This document shows positions 1 to 7,529 of a stretch of 64,000 nucleotides of DNA, one piece after another (the stretch's first letter is position 1; each line of letters starts with the position of its first letter). The stretch is taken from the NCBI RefSeq assembly GCF_017356015.1, contig NZ_JAFIQV010000019.1, positions 50,349 through 114,348 of the forward strand. The letters are read 5' to 3'. Made by a program: the position numbers and the translations under genes. The stretch is from Azospirillum sp. SYSU D00513 (GTDB lineage Bacteria > Pseudomonadota > Alphaproteobacteria > Azospirillales > Azospirillaceae). The notes below the pieces were generated by a model. The model worked only from the letters and a program-made list of their open reading frames with translations, did not search any database and was not told where the DNA came from.

Positions 1-1
1 G

Positions 2-430
2 CTGGACTACGACGCCGCCGGCCGGGTGGCGCTCGGCGGACGCGCCCAGGCCGGCAGCGACGTGCAGCTCTATCTCGACAACAGGCTGGTCGGCCGTGCC
101 GAGGCCGACAGCCAGGGCCGCTGGCAGCACAGCCCGGAGCGGAAGATCGACCCCGGCGTCTACACGCTGCGCGCCGACCAGGTGACCGAGAAGGGCAAGG
201 TGACCGCCCGCGTCGAACTGCCGGTGCAGGTGGCCGACCTGCCGAAATCCCTGCCCGACGGCCGCAAGCTGGTCGTCCAGCCCGGCAACAGCCTCTGGCG
301 AATCGCACGCACCAGCTACGGCGACGGCCTTCACTACACGCTCATCTACCAGGCCAACCGCGGCCAGATCCGCGACCCCAACCTGATCTACCCCGGCCAG
401 ATCTTCGAACTGCCGGTCGCGTCGAACTGA
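2..430 (+). CDS. LysM domain protein, C-terminal part (5' end outside window)
   Basis: The reading frame is open from the first complete codon of the window, so the start lies upstream. The visible ~142 residues begin with an Ig-like beta region (LYLDNRLVGRAEAD... GVYTLRADQV) and end in a LysM domain: a short GNSLWRIARTSYGDG segment, an IYQANRGQIRDPN segment and a closing IYPGQIFELP. LysM binds N-acetylglucosamine in peptidoglycan, so a periplasmic or cell-surface role is expected. Ig-like plus C-terminal LysM proteins of this kind are common in Rhodospirillales; their exact role is unknown. Nothing can be said about a signal peptide because the N-terminus is missing. Confidence 0.85.
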   Translation: MDYDAAGRVALGGRAQAGSDVQLYLDNRLVGRAEADSQGRWQHSPERKIDPGVYTLRADQVTEKGKVTARVELPVQVADLPKSLPDGRKLVVQPGNSLWRIARTSYGDGLHYTLIYQANRGQIRDPNLIYPGQIFELPVASN

Positions 431-484
431 GAAGACCGCTTGCCAATCGACGGCGCGTCCGCGCGGGCTTGCCGATCCCGTTCC

Positions 485-512
485 TTGAAAAATTACGTGA
501 AACACGTATTTT
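485..512 (+). promoter_or_regulatory. Promoter with palindromic operator for the toxin-antitoxin pair
   Basis: TTGAAA (485-490) and TATTTT (507-512) are separated by 16 bases, resembling a sigma-70 promoter. Between them lies a perfect inverted repeat TACGTG-AAA-CACGTA (494-508), overlapping the -10. It ends 22 bases before the antitoxin start. Phd/YefM antitoxins are known to repress their own operon by binding such palindromes, so this is a probable autoregulatory operator. Confidence 0.6.
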
Positions 513-530
513 CTAGGACGGAGGTGGCTC

Positions 531-893
531 ATGCAGGTGTTCAGTTCGCTCGACCTTCAGCAGAAGACCGGCGAGATCCAACGTGCCGTGGTCCGCGAAC
601 CGGTCGTGGTCACCAGCCATGGAAAGCCGCGCAGCGTGATGATGTCCGTCGAGGAGTACCGCCGCCTCAAGGCAATCGCGGGCGAGCCCGTGCCCGACGA
701 AGCGATCGCGCCGCCACGGACCAGGAACGCCGTAACGGTGCGCGGCATCGACGATCCGCTCGGTTATGATGTGAGCGACTTCGACGCGGCGGTGCGGCAG
801 ATGCTCGACGATGTCCGGTCGGGCAGCAAACGCGCGGCGGTCCAGGCGGAACTGGCTCGGGTGCGGAAGCTGTTCGGCAGGTGCCGGACATGA
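531..893 (+). CDS. Phd/YefM family antitoxin
   Basis: 120 residues. The N-terminal half has the Phd/YefM fold signature: SSLDLQQKTGEIQRAV, then PVVVTSHGKPRSVMMSVEEYRRLKA, the 'prevent-host-death' pattern in which the protein dimerises and binds operator DNA. The C-terminal ~60 residues are less conserved and would be the toxin-neutralising tail. A good ribosome site (GGAGG) lies just before the ATG. Its stop overlaps the ATG of the next gene (ATGA), which indicates translational coupling in a type II toxin-antitoxin operon. The tail is longer than in classic ~80-residue YefM proteins. Confidence 0.85.
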   Translation: MQVFSSLDLQQKTGEIQRAVVREPVVVTSHGKPRSVMMSVEEYRRLKAIAGEPVPDEAIAPPRTRNAVTVRGIDDPLGYDVSDFDAAVRQMLDDVRSGSKRAAVQAELARVRKLFGRCRT

Positions 894-1555
894 CCGACGA
901 ACCCGCTCAGGACGAACTTCGTCCGAGGATCCTCATTCCCGACACGACGCCGCTCTCGCTGCTCGGGATGGTGCGGGGGCTCGACTGGCTGTTCGCGCCG
1001 GGTGCTGAACTCTGGATCACGGACATGGTCTGGCATGAGGTTCTGCGCGACCCCGGCGAAGGCAAGGACCGGCGCGTGAAGCACCGGGCCGAGATCGCCG
1101 AATGGCTGGACAGGAACCGTCACCGCATCAAGCGCATCCCGACCGAGGTCGGCCAACGATACGAGGCGGACATGGATGGCTACGGGCGAGCCTTGGAGCT
1201 TTGGCGCCGTGCGGGCAGCCCGCCAGACCTGCGCCCCGCGCTTCCGGATTGGAAGGACCGCGGCGACGAGAGCATCCTGCCCGCCGTGAAGGCCGCCAAC
1301 AAAGTCCTGGCAGCCGGCGAATGCGTCGTGACGCTTGCGGACGACCGGAACCTGCGGGCCGCCATCATCGTGCTGATGGCCGGGGAGCCCGCGGCAGCGG
1401 TCAACCTGCTGTGCACGCAGACCTTTCTGGAGTGGGTCCGCGACGACTATGGCGTCGAAGAGGCTGGCAGCGCCTGGCCCGTGATCGAGTTGGCTTCCGG
1501 CCGCAACGCACCCGATCGTGCCGACCCCGACCCGGTCTATCTGCGCGGACACTGA
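890..1555 (+). CDS. PIN-like domain toxin (putative ribonuclease)
   Basis: 221 residues from the ATG that overlaps the antitoxin stop; a GTG at 881 in the same frame is possible but less attractive. Acidic residues occur in PIN order: Asp18 in ILIPDTTPLSLL, Glu50 in MVWHEV, Asp126/Glu127 in DRGDES, and Asp151/152 in VVTLADDRNLRAA. PIN domains are Mg-dependent RNases and the usual VapC-type toxins. This one is about 80 residues longer than a typical ~130-residue VapC, with the extra length mostly between the second and third acidic sites. Pairing with a Phd-type antitoxin supports a toxin role. The target RNA is unknown. Confidence 0.65.
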   Translation: MTDEPAQDELRPRILIPDTTPLSLLGMVRGLDWLFAPGAELWITDMVWHEVLRDPGEGKDRRVKHRAEIAEWLDRNRHRIKRIPTEVGQRYEADMDGYGRALELWRRAGSPPDLRPALPDWKDRGDESILPAVKAANKVLAAGECVVTLADDRNLRAAIIVLMAGEPAAAVNLLCTQTFLEWVRDDYGVEEAGSAWPVIELASGRNAPDRADPDPVYLRGH

Positions 1556-1634
1556 ACGCGGAAACCGCTGCCTGCCCGTGCTCCGGTGGTCAGAAAAGGC
1601 AGCCCGCCTTTCCAGCGCGGCGGCCTCATTCCCC

Positions 1635-2120
1635 TTACAGGTGCCGAGCCAGGATCTTCAGGAACGGGCGAGCCTCCTGGAGGACCAGGACGGTCTGATG
1701 GATCAGATCCTCCGGCGTGGCGTGGCCGTCCAGCCGCGACTCGGAGAAGAGAAGGATCTTCTGGCCTTCCTGCACCAGGAACTTGATGTGCTTCACGCCG
1801 TGCAGGCCGCGCAGCAGGGCCAGGATGTTGCGGCGGCGGTCCGGCGACTGGGCGGTGTAGGGGACGTGGCCGACCTCGGCGAGGATTTGGCAGACCGACT
1901 CCGTGCCGTCGAAGGTAACGGCGACGTTGAAGGACAGTCCGTCCACCGTGAACTGGAGCTTCGACGGGCGCGGCGGCTTGGCAATGCCGAGAACGCCCTC
2001 GGGCGTCATGAAAATGGCGCTGGGGCTCAGCGGCAGGGCGGTTTCGGCGACCTCGGCCATGGTCTGCATGGCCTCCAGGCGGGCGGCGGACGGAACGGAC
2101 ACGGGCCCTCGCTCATTCAT
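1635..2120 (-). CDS. Conserved hypothetical protein, 161 aa
   Basis: I do not recognise a named family. The protein is soluble, with no signal peptide or membrane segment. It has an alternating beta pattern in the middle (KLQFTVDGLSFNVAVTFDG... ICQILAEVGHVPYTAQS) and ends KFLVQEGQKILLFSESRLDG followed by a helical tail. It stands alone, downstream of the toxin gene in the opposite orientation, about 100 bases before psd. Coding bias agrees with neighbouring genes, so it is probably real. Confidence 0.6.
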   Translation of the reverse strand: MNERGPVSVPSAARLEAMQTMAEVAETALPLSPSAIFMTPEGVLGIAKPPRPSKLQFTVDGLSFNVAVTFDGTESVCQILAEVGHVPYTAQSPDRRRNILALLRGLHGVKHIKFLVQEGQKILLFSESRLDGHATPEDLIHQTVLVLQEARPFLKILARHL

Positions 2121-2222
2121 GTATCGGGACCAGCATGGCGTGAGCCTTGCTAAAATTCTGTAAAGGCCGGCCCATGACGACTAGAATGCCCCGCTCCGAA
2201 GGCAGAGGGTGAAAAATCGGCG

Positions 2223-2918
2223 ATGTCCGCCATCGAAACCGTAGTCGTTCCCATCCACCGCGCCGGCTGGCCGTTCATCGCCGCCTTCGCCGTGGTCTCG
2301 CTGATCCTGGGTTTCTTCGTCGCCGAGCCGCTGGGCTGGATCGGCCTCGTGCTGACGCTCTGGTGCGCCTATTTCTTCCGTGATCCCGACCGGGTGACGC
2401 CGACGCGGCCCGGCCTGCTCATCAGCCCGGCCGACGGGCGCGTGACGATGATCGTGCCGGCCGTGCCGCCGCCCGAGCTGGGCATGGGCGAGGCGCCGCG
2501 CACCCGCATCAGCATCTTTCTGAACGTCTTCAACGTGCACATCAACCGGGTGCCCGCCGACGGCACCATCGTCGCGGCGGAGTATCATAAGGGTACCTTC
2601 GTCAACGCCGCATTGGACAAGGCCAGCCAGGAGAACGAGCGCATGGCGCTCCGCCACCGGCTGCCCGACGGGCGCGAGATCGCCTATGTGCAGATCGCCG
2701 GGCTGGTCGCGCGGCGCATCCTGTGCTGGGCCAAGGCGGGCGACGAGGTGAAGGCCGGCCAGCGCTTCGGCCTGATCCGCTTCGGCAGCCGCACCGACAT
2801 CTACCTGCCCGACGGCGTCGTCCCGCTGGTCTGCGTCGGGCAGAACGCGATCGGCGGCGAGACGGTCATCGCCGACCTGAATGCGGCCGAGCCGCAGCGC
2901 CAGGGGGAGGTCCGCTGA
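2223..2918 (+). CDS. psd: Phosphatidylserine decarboxylase proenzyme
   Basis: 231 residues, the short bacterial class. It converts phosphatidylserine to phosphatidylethanolamine, the last step of PE synthesis, at the inner membrane. Two hydrophobic stretches near residues 17-50 anchor it. Family landmarks are SPADG (68-72), [11 protein letters not shown] (101-111, with the conserved His) and RFGS (186-189). The proenzyme cleaves itself between Gly188 and Ser189 so that Ser189 becomes the pyruvoyl cofactor. The stop overlaps the pssA start (TGATG), so the two consecutive enzymes of the pathway are coupled, as in many alphaproteobacteria. Confidence 0.95.
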   Translation: MSAIETVVVPIHRAGWPFIAAFAVVSLILGFFVAEPLGWIGLVLTLWCAYFFRDPDRVTPTRPGLLISPADGRVTMIVPAVPPPELGMGEAPRTRISIFLNVFNVHINRVPADGTIVAAEYHKGTFVNAALDKASQENERMALRHRLPDGREIAYVQIAGLVARRILCWAKAGDEVKAGQRFGLIRFGSRTDIYLPDGVVPLVCVGQNAIGGETVIADLNAAEPQRQGEVR

Positions 2919-3793
2919 TGGAGCGTCCGCCCGTCTTCAAGCCCTCCGTCTTCCGCAAGCGCCGCGCGCGCCGGCCGCACCCGCGGCTGAGCGGGCTGTC
3001 GCTGAACCACCTGCTGCCGAACGTGCTGACGGTGCTGGCGCTCTGCTCCGGCCTGACCGCCATCCGCTTCGCCATGCTGGAGCGCTGGGAACCGGCGGTG
3101 GTCGCCATCGTCGTCTCGGCCATCTTCGACATGCTGGACGGGCGGATCGCGCGGATGCTGAACGGGCAGAGCAAGTTCGGAGCGGAGCTGGACAGCCTGT
3201 CGGACGTCATCAGCTTCGGCGTGGCGCCGGCGCTGCTGCTGTACCAGTGGGTGCTTCAGGAGGCGGGCGGCCTCGGCTGGGTCGCCGCCATGGCCTACGC
3301 GGTGTGCTGCGCCCTGCGGCTGGCGCGCTTCAACTCGCGGCTGGGCGACGTGGACCTGCCGCCCTGGGCCTTCAACTACTTCACCGGCGTTCCGGCCCCG
3401 GCCGGGGCCGGGCTGGCGCTGCTGCCGCTGATCGCCGGATTCGTGGCCGGGCCGGAATGGGCGGGCCATCCCGCCCTGGTCGTGCCCTGGACCATGGGCG
3501 TCGGCATCCTGATGGTCAGCACCCTGCCGACCTTCTCCTTCAAGGGGGTCCGGGTGCCGACCAGCTACGTCGTGCCGGGTCTGGTCGGCGTCGGCCTGCT
3601 GGCGGCGTCGCTGGTCAGCCAGCCCTGGTGGACGCTGCTGTGCGTCGGGCTGGTCTATGTCATCAGCCTTCCCTTCTCCGTCATGCAGTTCCGCAAGCTC
3701 CAGCGCGCGGCTGCGCTGATGAAGGAGGAGGATACGGACAAGACGGAGGACGCCGGCGACGCGTCGGCCTCGCCGGCGGGGAAGGCGGAGTAG
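2918..3793 (+). CDS. pssA: CDP-diacylglycerol--serine O-phosphatidyltransferase
   Basis: 291 residues. It joins CDP-diacylglycerol and serine to make phosphatidylserine, the substrate of the upstream Psd. The CDP-alcohol phosphotransferase signature is complete: Asp74-Gly75-x2-Ala78-Arg79-x8-Gly88-x3-Asp92-x3-Asp96. About eight hydrophobic segments make it an integral membrane enzyme of the PssA (Bacillus/Sinorhizobium) type rather than the soluble E. coli type. The basic N-terminus (KRRARRPHPR) precedes the first membrane segment. The start is the ATG overlapping the psd stop. The acidic C-terminal tail (EEDTDKTEDAGD) is not conserved. Confidence 0.95.
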   Translation: MERPPVFKPSVFRKRRARRPHPRLSGLSLNHLLPNVLTVLALCSGLTAIRFAMLERWEPAVVAIVVSAIFDMLDGRIARMLNGQSKFGAELDSLSDVISFGVAPALLLYQWVLQEAGGLGWVAAMAYAVCCALRLARFNSRLGDVDLPPWAFNYFTGVPAPAGAGLALLPLIAGFVAGPEWAGHPALVVPWTMGVGILMVSTLPTFSFKGVRVPTSYVVPGLVGVGLLAASLVSQPWWTLLCVGLVYVISLPFSVMQFRKLQRAAALMKEEDTDKTEDAGDASASPAGKAE

Positions 3794-3808
3794 CCGGGGC
3801 TACTCCGC
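3785..3808. terminator. Perfect hairpin spanning both convergent stop codons
   Basis: Arms GCGGAGTAGCC and GGCTACTCCGC pair over 11 bases around a 2-base centre. The left arm contains the TAG stop of pssA (3791-3793) and the right arm contains the TAG stop of the minus-strand ACT-like gene (3800-3802). There is no T run, so intrinsic termination is uncertain, but it is well placed as a bidirectional terminator or 3'-end stabiliser. Confidence 0.55.
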
Positions 3809-4171
3809 GCAGGCCAGCAGTTCGGCCCCCAGCAGTTCGGCCGGCACGGTGCGCTCGGCCAGCCGAACCTGCGCGACCATCGGAAGCTGGCGCAGGCAGT
3901 TGCCGATGTGGTCGGATTCGGCACGGGCGAGCCCGACCGCCTCGACCTCCACCGTCATCGCGTCGCCATGCAGGCGGCTGGTCACCGAGGCGGGCACCAG
4001 CCCGCGCTTCGCGAACAGTTCCAGCAGGCGGGGCAGGGTGCCGGGATCGGCGTCCGCGCGCACCGTGAAGGCGACGCAGCGGTACGGATCGACGGGGCGG
4101 GTTTCGGCGGGCGCAGGCTGGACGGACGCGGTGCGGGCGGCGGGCGCCGCCGTCATCAGGACGGTGGACAT
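3800..4171 (-). CDS. ACT-like domain protein, 123 aa
   Basis: After a Pro/Ala-rich ~27-residue leader, residues ~30-105 follow the ACT pattern: a beta strand (CVAFTVRADADPG), a helix (TLPRLLELFAKRG), strands (LVPASVTSRLHGDAMTVEVEAVG), a helix (AESDHIGNCLRQLP) and a final strand (VAQVRLAER). This resembles the regulatory small subunit of acetolactate synthase. ACT domains bind amino acids. It stands alone, tail-to-tail with pssA. A stand-alone ACT regulator is the most I can support; which ligand it binds is unknown. Confidence 0.6.
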   Translation of the reverse strand: MSTVLMTAAPAARTASVQPAPAETRPVDPYRCVAFTVRADADPGTLPRLLELFAKRGLVPASVTSRLHGDAMTVEVEAVGLARAESDHIGNCLRQLPMVAQVRLAERTVPAELLGAELLACAE

Positions 4172-4303
4172 GGCTTCGGCTTACCTGGATGCTGTTCGGC
4201 GAATCAGACGGAAACTGTCCCGGCTCTCACAAGAGAACCGGGCCGATAATTCGCAGACCCATGGCAAGCGGCTGTCCAATCATGCCGCCGACGTTAGCGT
4301 TGC

Positions 4304-4332
4304 GCCCGCGCGGGGTCAACCCTCGCGCGGGC
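4304..4332 (+). promoter_or_regulatory. GC-rich hairpin in the leader of the GNAT gene
   Basis: Arms GCCCGCGCG and CGCGCGGGC, with further GGG/CCC pairing around a tcaa loop, form a very stable hairpin just before the ribosome site (GGAAGGA) of the acetyltransferase gene. No plus-strand gene lies upstream to be terminated, so a leader structure is more likely than a terminator. Confidence 0.35.
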
Positions 4333-4345
4333 CGGAAGGAAGAGC

Positions 4346-4957
4346 ATGACCGGCAGTCCCCAGACCACGCACCCGGTGACCATACGTCCGGCGAGCCCGG
4401 ACGACGCGCCGGAGGTCGCCCCGCTGATCGACATGGCGGGGGGGGGCGTGTACCGCTTCCTGCTGGACGGGCTGGTGCCGGGCATGGAGCCCGCGGAGAT
4501 GCTGATGCCGGGGCTGGCCGGCAGCTCGGGCAGCTTTTCCCACCGGCAGATCGGCGTGGCCGAGGCCGGGGGGCGGGTGGTCGGGGTCGCGCATGCCTAT
4601 CCCGTGGACTGGATGCGGATGGAGGATCACAGCGGCCTTCCGCCCGACCGCATGGCCCATCTTGAGCCGTTTCACGGGACTCAGGACTGGGGCAGCTATT
4701 TCCTGTCGGCGCTCGCCGTCGAGCCGGATTACCGGCGCCGGGGCATCGCCGGCCGGCTGATGCAGTGGGTGTACGGCCGCGCGCGCGACGGCGGCTACGA
4801 CCGCCTGACGCTTCACGTCTGGGCCGACAACGAAGCAGCGCGGTCCTTCTACGCCTCGGAAGGATTCGAGGAGACCGCGCGGGCGCCGATCGCCTGGCAC
4901 GAACGTCTCCCGCACCTGGGCGGAAGCATTCTGCTCAGCCGTTCCACGCGCCTCTGA
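4346..4957 (+). CDS. GNAT family N-acetyltransferase
   Basis: 203 residues. Acetyl-CoA binding motif A is clear near residues 124-137 (LAVEPDYRRRGIAGRL, the R/Q-x-x-G-x-G/A loop), and motif B is DRLTLHVWADNEAARSFYASEGF, the usual C-terminal alpha-beta of the family. The N-terminal region (TIRPASPDDAPEVAPLIDMAGGG) is the typical first strand and helix. The substrate cannot be told from sequence; neighbours give no hint. A run of eight G near 4439-4446 lies inside the gene and could cause sequencing error, but the frame remains open and conserved across it. Confidence 0.85.
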   Translation: MTGSPQTTHPVTIRPASPDDAPEVAPLIDMAGGGVYRFLLDGLVPGMEPAEMLMPGLAGSSGSFSHRQIGVAEAGGRVVGVAHAYPVDWMRMEDHSGLPPDRMAHLEPFHGTQDWGSYFLSALAVEPDYRRRGIAGRLMQWVYGRARDGGYDRLTLHVWADNEAARSFYASEGFEETARAPIAWHERLPHLGGSILLSRSTRL

Positions 4958-4970
4958 CCGCCGGCGGTCA
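4955..4970. terminator. Palindrome carrying both convergent TGA stops
   Basis: TGACCGCC-GGCGGTCA is a perfect 16-base palindrome. Its left end is the stop of the acetyltransferase gene and its right end is the stop of the minus-strand response regulator gene. Imperfect pairing extends outward (cctc/gagg). No T run is present, so termination is inferred from position only. Confidence 0.45.
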
Positions 4971-5471
4971 GGAGGAGGCGGATCCGAGCCGCTCGGCCGC
5001 CGCCTTCAGCGCCGCCGCGATCTGGGGCGCGGAGTAGGGCTTGATCACGAAGTCCAGCGGGTTCGCTTCCAGCGCCAACCGGCGCAGGCCGGGGTCGGAA
5101 TGGGCCGTCACGAAAATGGAGCGGATGCCGAGCTGGTCGTGGATCTGACGGGCCGCGTCGATCCCGCTCGTCCCATCGGCGAGCCGGATGTCCATCAGCA
5201 CGAGGTCCGGCTTGTGAACGCGCGCCGCCCGGACCGCCTCGGGTGCGGAATCCGCCAGCTCGACCACCTCGTGCCCGAGCCTCAGGAGCTGCGCCTCGAG
5301 GTCCATGGCGGTGATCACCTCGTCCTCCACCACCAGGATCCGGAAGGGCCTCGCCACCCCGGCGGCACCGCCGCTGCCGTCGGCCTGCGTCGCGGCCACC
5401 GGCGGGCGCACGGGCGCGCCGGCCATCGATGCGTGGCGTTGGTGGTCGTGACGAAGGCGGTGTGTAAGCAT
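4968..5471 (-). CDS. Single-domain response regulator (CheY-like receiver)
   Basis: 167 residues from the ATG at 5471; a start at 5426 is also possible, and an in-frame start further upstream gives an unlikely hydrophobic N-terminus. After a ~40-residue low-complexity leader comes one receiver domain: acidic pocket Glu49-Asp50, phosphoacceptor Asp94 (LVLMDIRL), then FVTAHS and the conserved Lys in FVIKPYS. There is no output domain, so it probably works by phosphotransfer or protein-protein contact. No histidine kinase is adjacent. The gene is divergent from the guanidine operon, sharing a ~350-base upstream region with its promoter. Confidence 0.85.
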   Translation of the reverse strand: MLTHRLRHDHQRHASMAGAPVRPPVAATQADGSGGAAGVARPFRILVVEDEVITAMDLEAQLLRLGHEVVELADSAPEAVRAARVHKPDLVLMDIRLADGTSGIDAARQIHDQLGIRSIFVTAHSDPGLRRLALEANPLDFVIKPYSAPQIAAALKAAAERLGSASS

Positions 5472-5806
5472 TCGGGGTATCTCGATCTTGTATATCAGAA
5501 AAATGCCATACAAAGGCGGGCCTGTCACCCCCGCCCGGCACTGCCAAATCGGTAGGCGTCCTATACCGAAGGCCAGTAAAGCCACCGCAAGGCGCGGCTC
5601 CTTCCAGGCAACGGCGAACCCACTGCCGTTTCATTGCGCAGATACCGCAGACGCTACGGAAAATGCTCTTATCCGACGGCTAAGCTGCACAAATCATTGG
5701 CATGAACGTGCCGAGCGCGTGCAAAAGCCCTCAAAATAGGCAGAATAGGGCTTTCCCATGTTTCGTCCCGACGCCCGCAGCCCCTGGTTTCCCGCGCTTT
5801 CGGTGC

Positions 5807-5822
5807 TTGGCACGGGGCTTGC
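5807..5822 (+). promoter_or_regulatory. Sigma-54 (RpoN) promoter of the guanidine operon
   Basis: TTGGCACG-GGGC-TTGC matches the sigma-54 consensus YTGGCACGNNNNTTGC at every fixed position, with GG at 5809-5810 and GC at 5821-5822, the required -24/-12 spacing. Transcription would start near 5834, a few bases before the first conserved riboswitch element. Sigma-54 promoters need an activator such as NtrC bound upstream. Weak NtrC-like half sites (TGCAC at 5686 and GTGC-type sequences to 5725) are present but not convincing. The arrangement suggests nitrogen-limitation control on top of guanidine sensing. Confidence 0.75.
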
Positions 5823-5840
5823 GATCAGCAGCATGAAAAG

Positions 5841-5955
5841 CAGCTAGGGTTCCGGCCGGTCCGCGCAATCGCACGGGTCCGGCGCCTGGTCCGAGAACGG
5901 CGACCCACCCGGTGAACAGCGGGCGGGCACACGGCGGGACAAAAGCCCGGGAGGT
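5841..5955 (+). ncRNA. Guanidine-I (ykkC) riboswitch
   Basis: The conserved ykkC blocks occur in order: CTAGGGTTCCG (5845-5855), the GGTCCG stem side, CTGGTCCGAGA (5886-5896), and the hallmark ACGGCGGGACAAAAGCCCGG (5931-5950) followed by GAGG. This RNA binds guanidinium and usually turns downstream genes on. The genes behind it are the guanidine carboxylase set, the best known target of this class. A further hairpin (GGAG-AATGC pairing with GCATT-CTCC, about 5962-6009) follows and may be part of the expression platform. It lacks a clear T run, so whether control is by transcription or translation is open. Confidence 0.93.
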
Positions 5956-6122
5956 CTTCACGGAGAAATGCGGCTCCGGTGGGACTCCCCCTCCGTGCGG
6001 CATTCCTCCCTGGATGGGGTGCGGCCGCCGGCGCGCTGCTGTCACGTGGGACCGCCCACGTTCGCAGCCTCACCCCGAATACCGACCGCGCGATGCATGA
6101 GGCGTCGCGCAAGGAGGCTGGG

Positions 6123-6866
6123 ATGAGCGCTCAAGACGTCCTGTACGAGGATGAGATCCCCGGTGGCAAGCACTGGTCCCTCACGGTCAAGCGCGGCACG
6201 GTTCTGCGGCTGATCGACCTGGAGGGCGGCGCCAACGTGGGCATGCTGTTCTACAACCCCCAGAACCTGCTGGAGCGCTACAACGCGCCCGACACGCTGA
6301 AGTGCCAGCACACCTTCAAGCTGACCGCCGGGCACTGCCTCTATTCCGACATGGGGCGCATCTTCTGCTCCATCACCGAGGACACGTCCGGCTGGCACGA
6401 CACGGTCTGCGGCAACAGCACCCGGGCGATGGTGGCCGAACGCTGGGGTGCCAAAAGCTACCAGGAGTTCCGCAACGACTGGACGTTGAACGGCCATGAC
6501 AGCTTCCTCGTGGAAGCCGCCAAGTACGGGCTGGGAAAGCGCGACCTCGCCGCGAACGTGAACTGGTTCAGCAAGGTCCATACGGAGGAGGACGGGACGC
6601 TCGTCTTCGATCCCTCCCACGCCAGGGCCGGCGCGTACGTCGACCTGCGTTTCGAGATGGACACGCTGGTGCTGTTCCACAGCTGCCCGCACCCGCTGAA
6701 CCCGGCGGCGGACTACCCGCGCAAGCCCATCGCCTACCAGCTCCGCGAGGCCGCTCCCGTGGCGGAGGACGACCGCTGCCGCCTCTCCCGCCCGGAGAAC
6801 GGGCGCGGCTTCGAGAACAACCGCCTCTATCACCTCTGTGGCCACGGCCACGGTCACGGCTGCTGA
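6123..6866 (+). CDS. Carboxyguanidine deiminase subunit (urea carboxylase-associated protein 2 type)
   Basis: 247 residues; the ATG follows a strong AGGAGG-like site, so upstream in-frame starts, which overlap the leader RNA, are rejected. It belongs to the DUF1989 family, known as urea-carboxylase-associated proteins and shown in Pseudomonas to form CgdAB, which converts carboxyguanidine to allophanate plus ammonia. Landmarks are DLEGGANVGMLFYN (32-45), CQHTFKLTAGHCLYSDMGR (61-79), HDTVCG (92-97) and a His-rich end (CGHGHGHGC) that may bind metal. It is the first gene after the guanidine riboswitch and is followed by its paralogue 18 bases on. Assignment to CgdA or CgdB is not attempted. Confidence 0.88.
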   Translation: MSAQDVLYEDEIPGGKHWSLTVKRGTVLRLIDLEGGANVGMLFYNPQNLLERYNAPDTLKCQHTFKLTAGHCLYSDMGRIFCSITEDTSGWHDTVCGNSTRAMVAERWGAKSYQEFRNDWTLNGHDSFLVEAAKYGLGKRDLAANVNWFSKVHTEEDGTLVFDPSHARAGAYVDLRFEMDTLVLFHSCPHPLNPAADYPRKPIAYQLREAAPVAEDDRCRLSRPENGRGFENNRLYHLCGHGHGHGC

Positions 6867-6884
6867 CGGGAAGGGCGAAACACC

Positions 6885-7529
6885 ATGATCAAGGAAAGCA
6901 CGCTCAACCCCGCCGACGCCTCCTACCGCAAGGTGGTCCCGGCCGGCGACTACTGGATCCACACGGTCGTCAAGGGGCAGGTCTTCCGCATCCTCGACCT
7001 GGAGGGCAACCAGGCCGCCGACACGCTCTTCTTCAGCGCCGCCGATCCGGCCGAGCGCTACAGCGCCGTGGACACCATCCGGGAGCAGCGCAACGTCTAT
7101 CTGACGGTCGGCACGAAGCTGATGTCCACCGCCGGCAACCCGATGCTGGAGATCGTCGCCGACACGGTCGGCCGCCACGACACGCTGGGCGGCGCCTGCG
7201 CAACGGAATCCAACACCGTCCGCTATGCCCTTGAAAAGAAGACGATGCACGCCTGCCGCGACAGCTACCTGCTGGCGGTGACCGAGCATGAGGAGTTCGG
7301 GCTGACCAAGCGCGACATCACCCACAACATCAACTTCTTCATGAACGTCCCGGTCACCCCCGATGGCGGCCTGACCTTCGCCGACGGCGTCAGCGCGCCG
7401 GGGAAATACGTGGAGATGCGCGCGGAGATGGACGTGACCGTCCTGATCTCCAACTGCCCGCAGCTCAACAACCCTTGCAACGCCTACAACCCCACGCCCA
7501 TCGAAGTTCTGATCTGGGACGCCGCCTGA
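6885..7529 (+). CDS. Carboxyguanidine deiminase subunit (urea carboxylase-associated protein 1 type)
   Basis: 214 residues, second DUF1989 paralogue. It shares the core with the preceding protein: [13 protein letters not shown] (38-50), [15 protein letters not shown] (79-93), [13 protein letters not shown] (98-110) and a late [13 protein letters not shown] segment. The two are thought to form one hetero-oligomeric deiminase acting between guanidine carboxylase and allophanate hydrolase. The stop overlaps the carboxylase ATG (TGATG), so production is coupled. Confidence 0.88.
   Translation: MIKESTLNPADASYRKVVPAGDYWIHTVVKGQVFRILDLEGNQAADTLFFSAADPAERYSAVDTIREQRNVYLTVGTKLMSTAGNPMLEIVADTVGRHDTLGGACATESNTVRYALEKKTMHACRDSYLLAVTEHEEFGLTKRDITHNINFFMNVPVTPDGGLTFADGVSAPGKYVEMRAEMDVTVLISNCPQLNNPCNAYNPTPIEVLIWDAA

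Noticed and set aside
4439..4446. Frameshift at the G run in the acetyltransferase gene
   Set aside because: The frame stays open and the GNAT motifs on the downstream side are in the same frame as the N-terminal strand, so the gene is intact as given.
5686..5725. NtrC binding sites upstream of the sigma-54 promoter
   Set aside because: Half sites (TGCAC, GTGC) exist, but none gives a good TGCACC-N5-GGTGCA match, so no feature is recorded.
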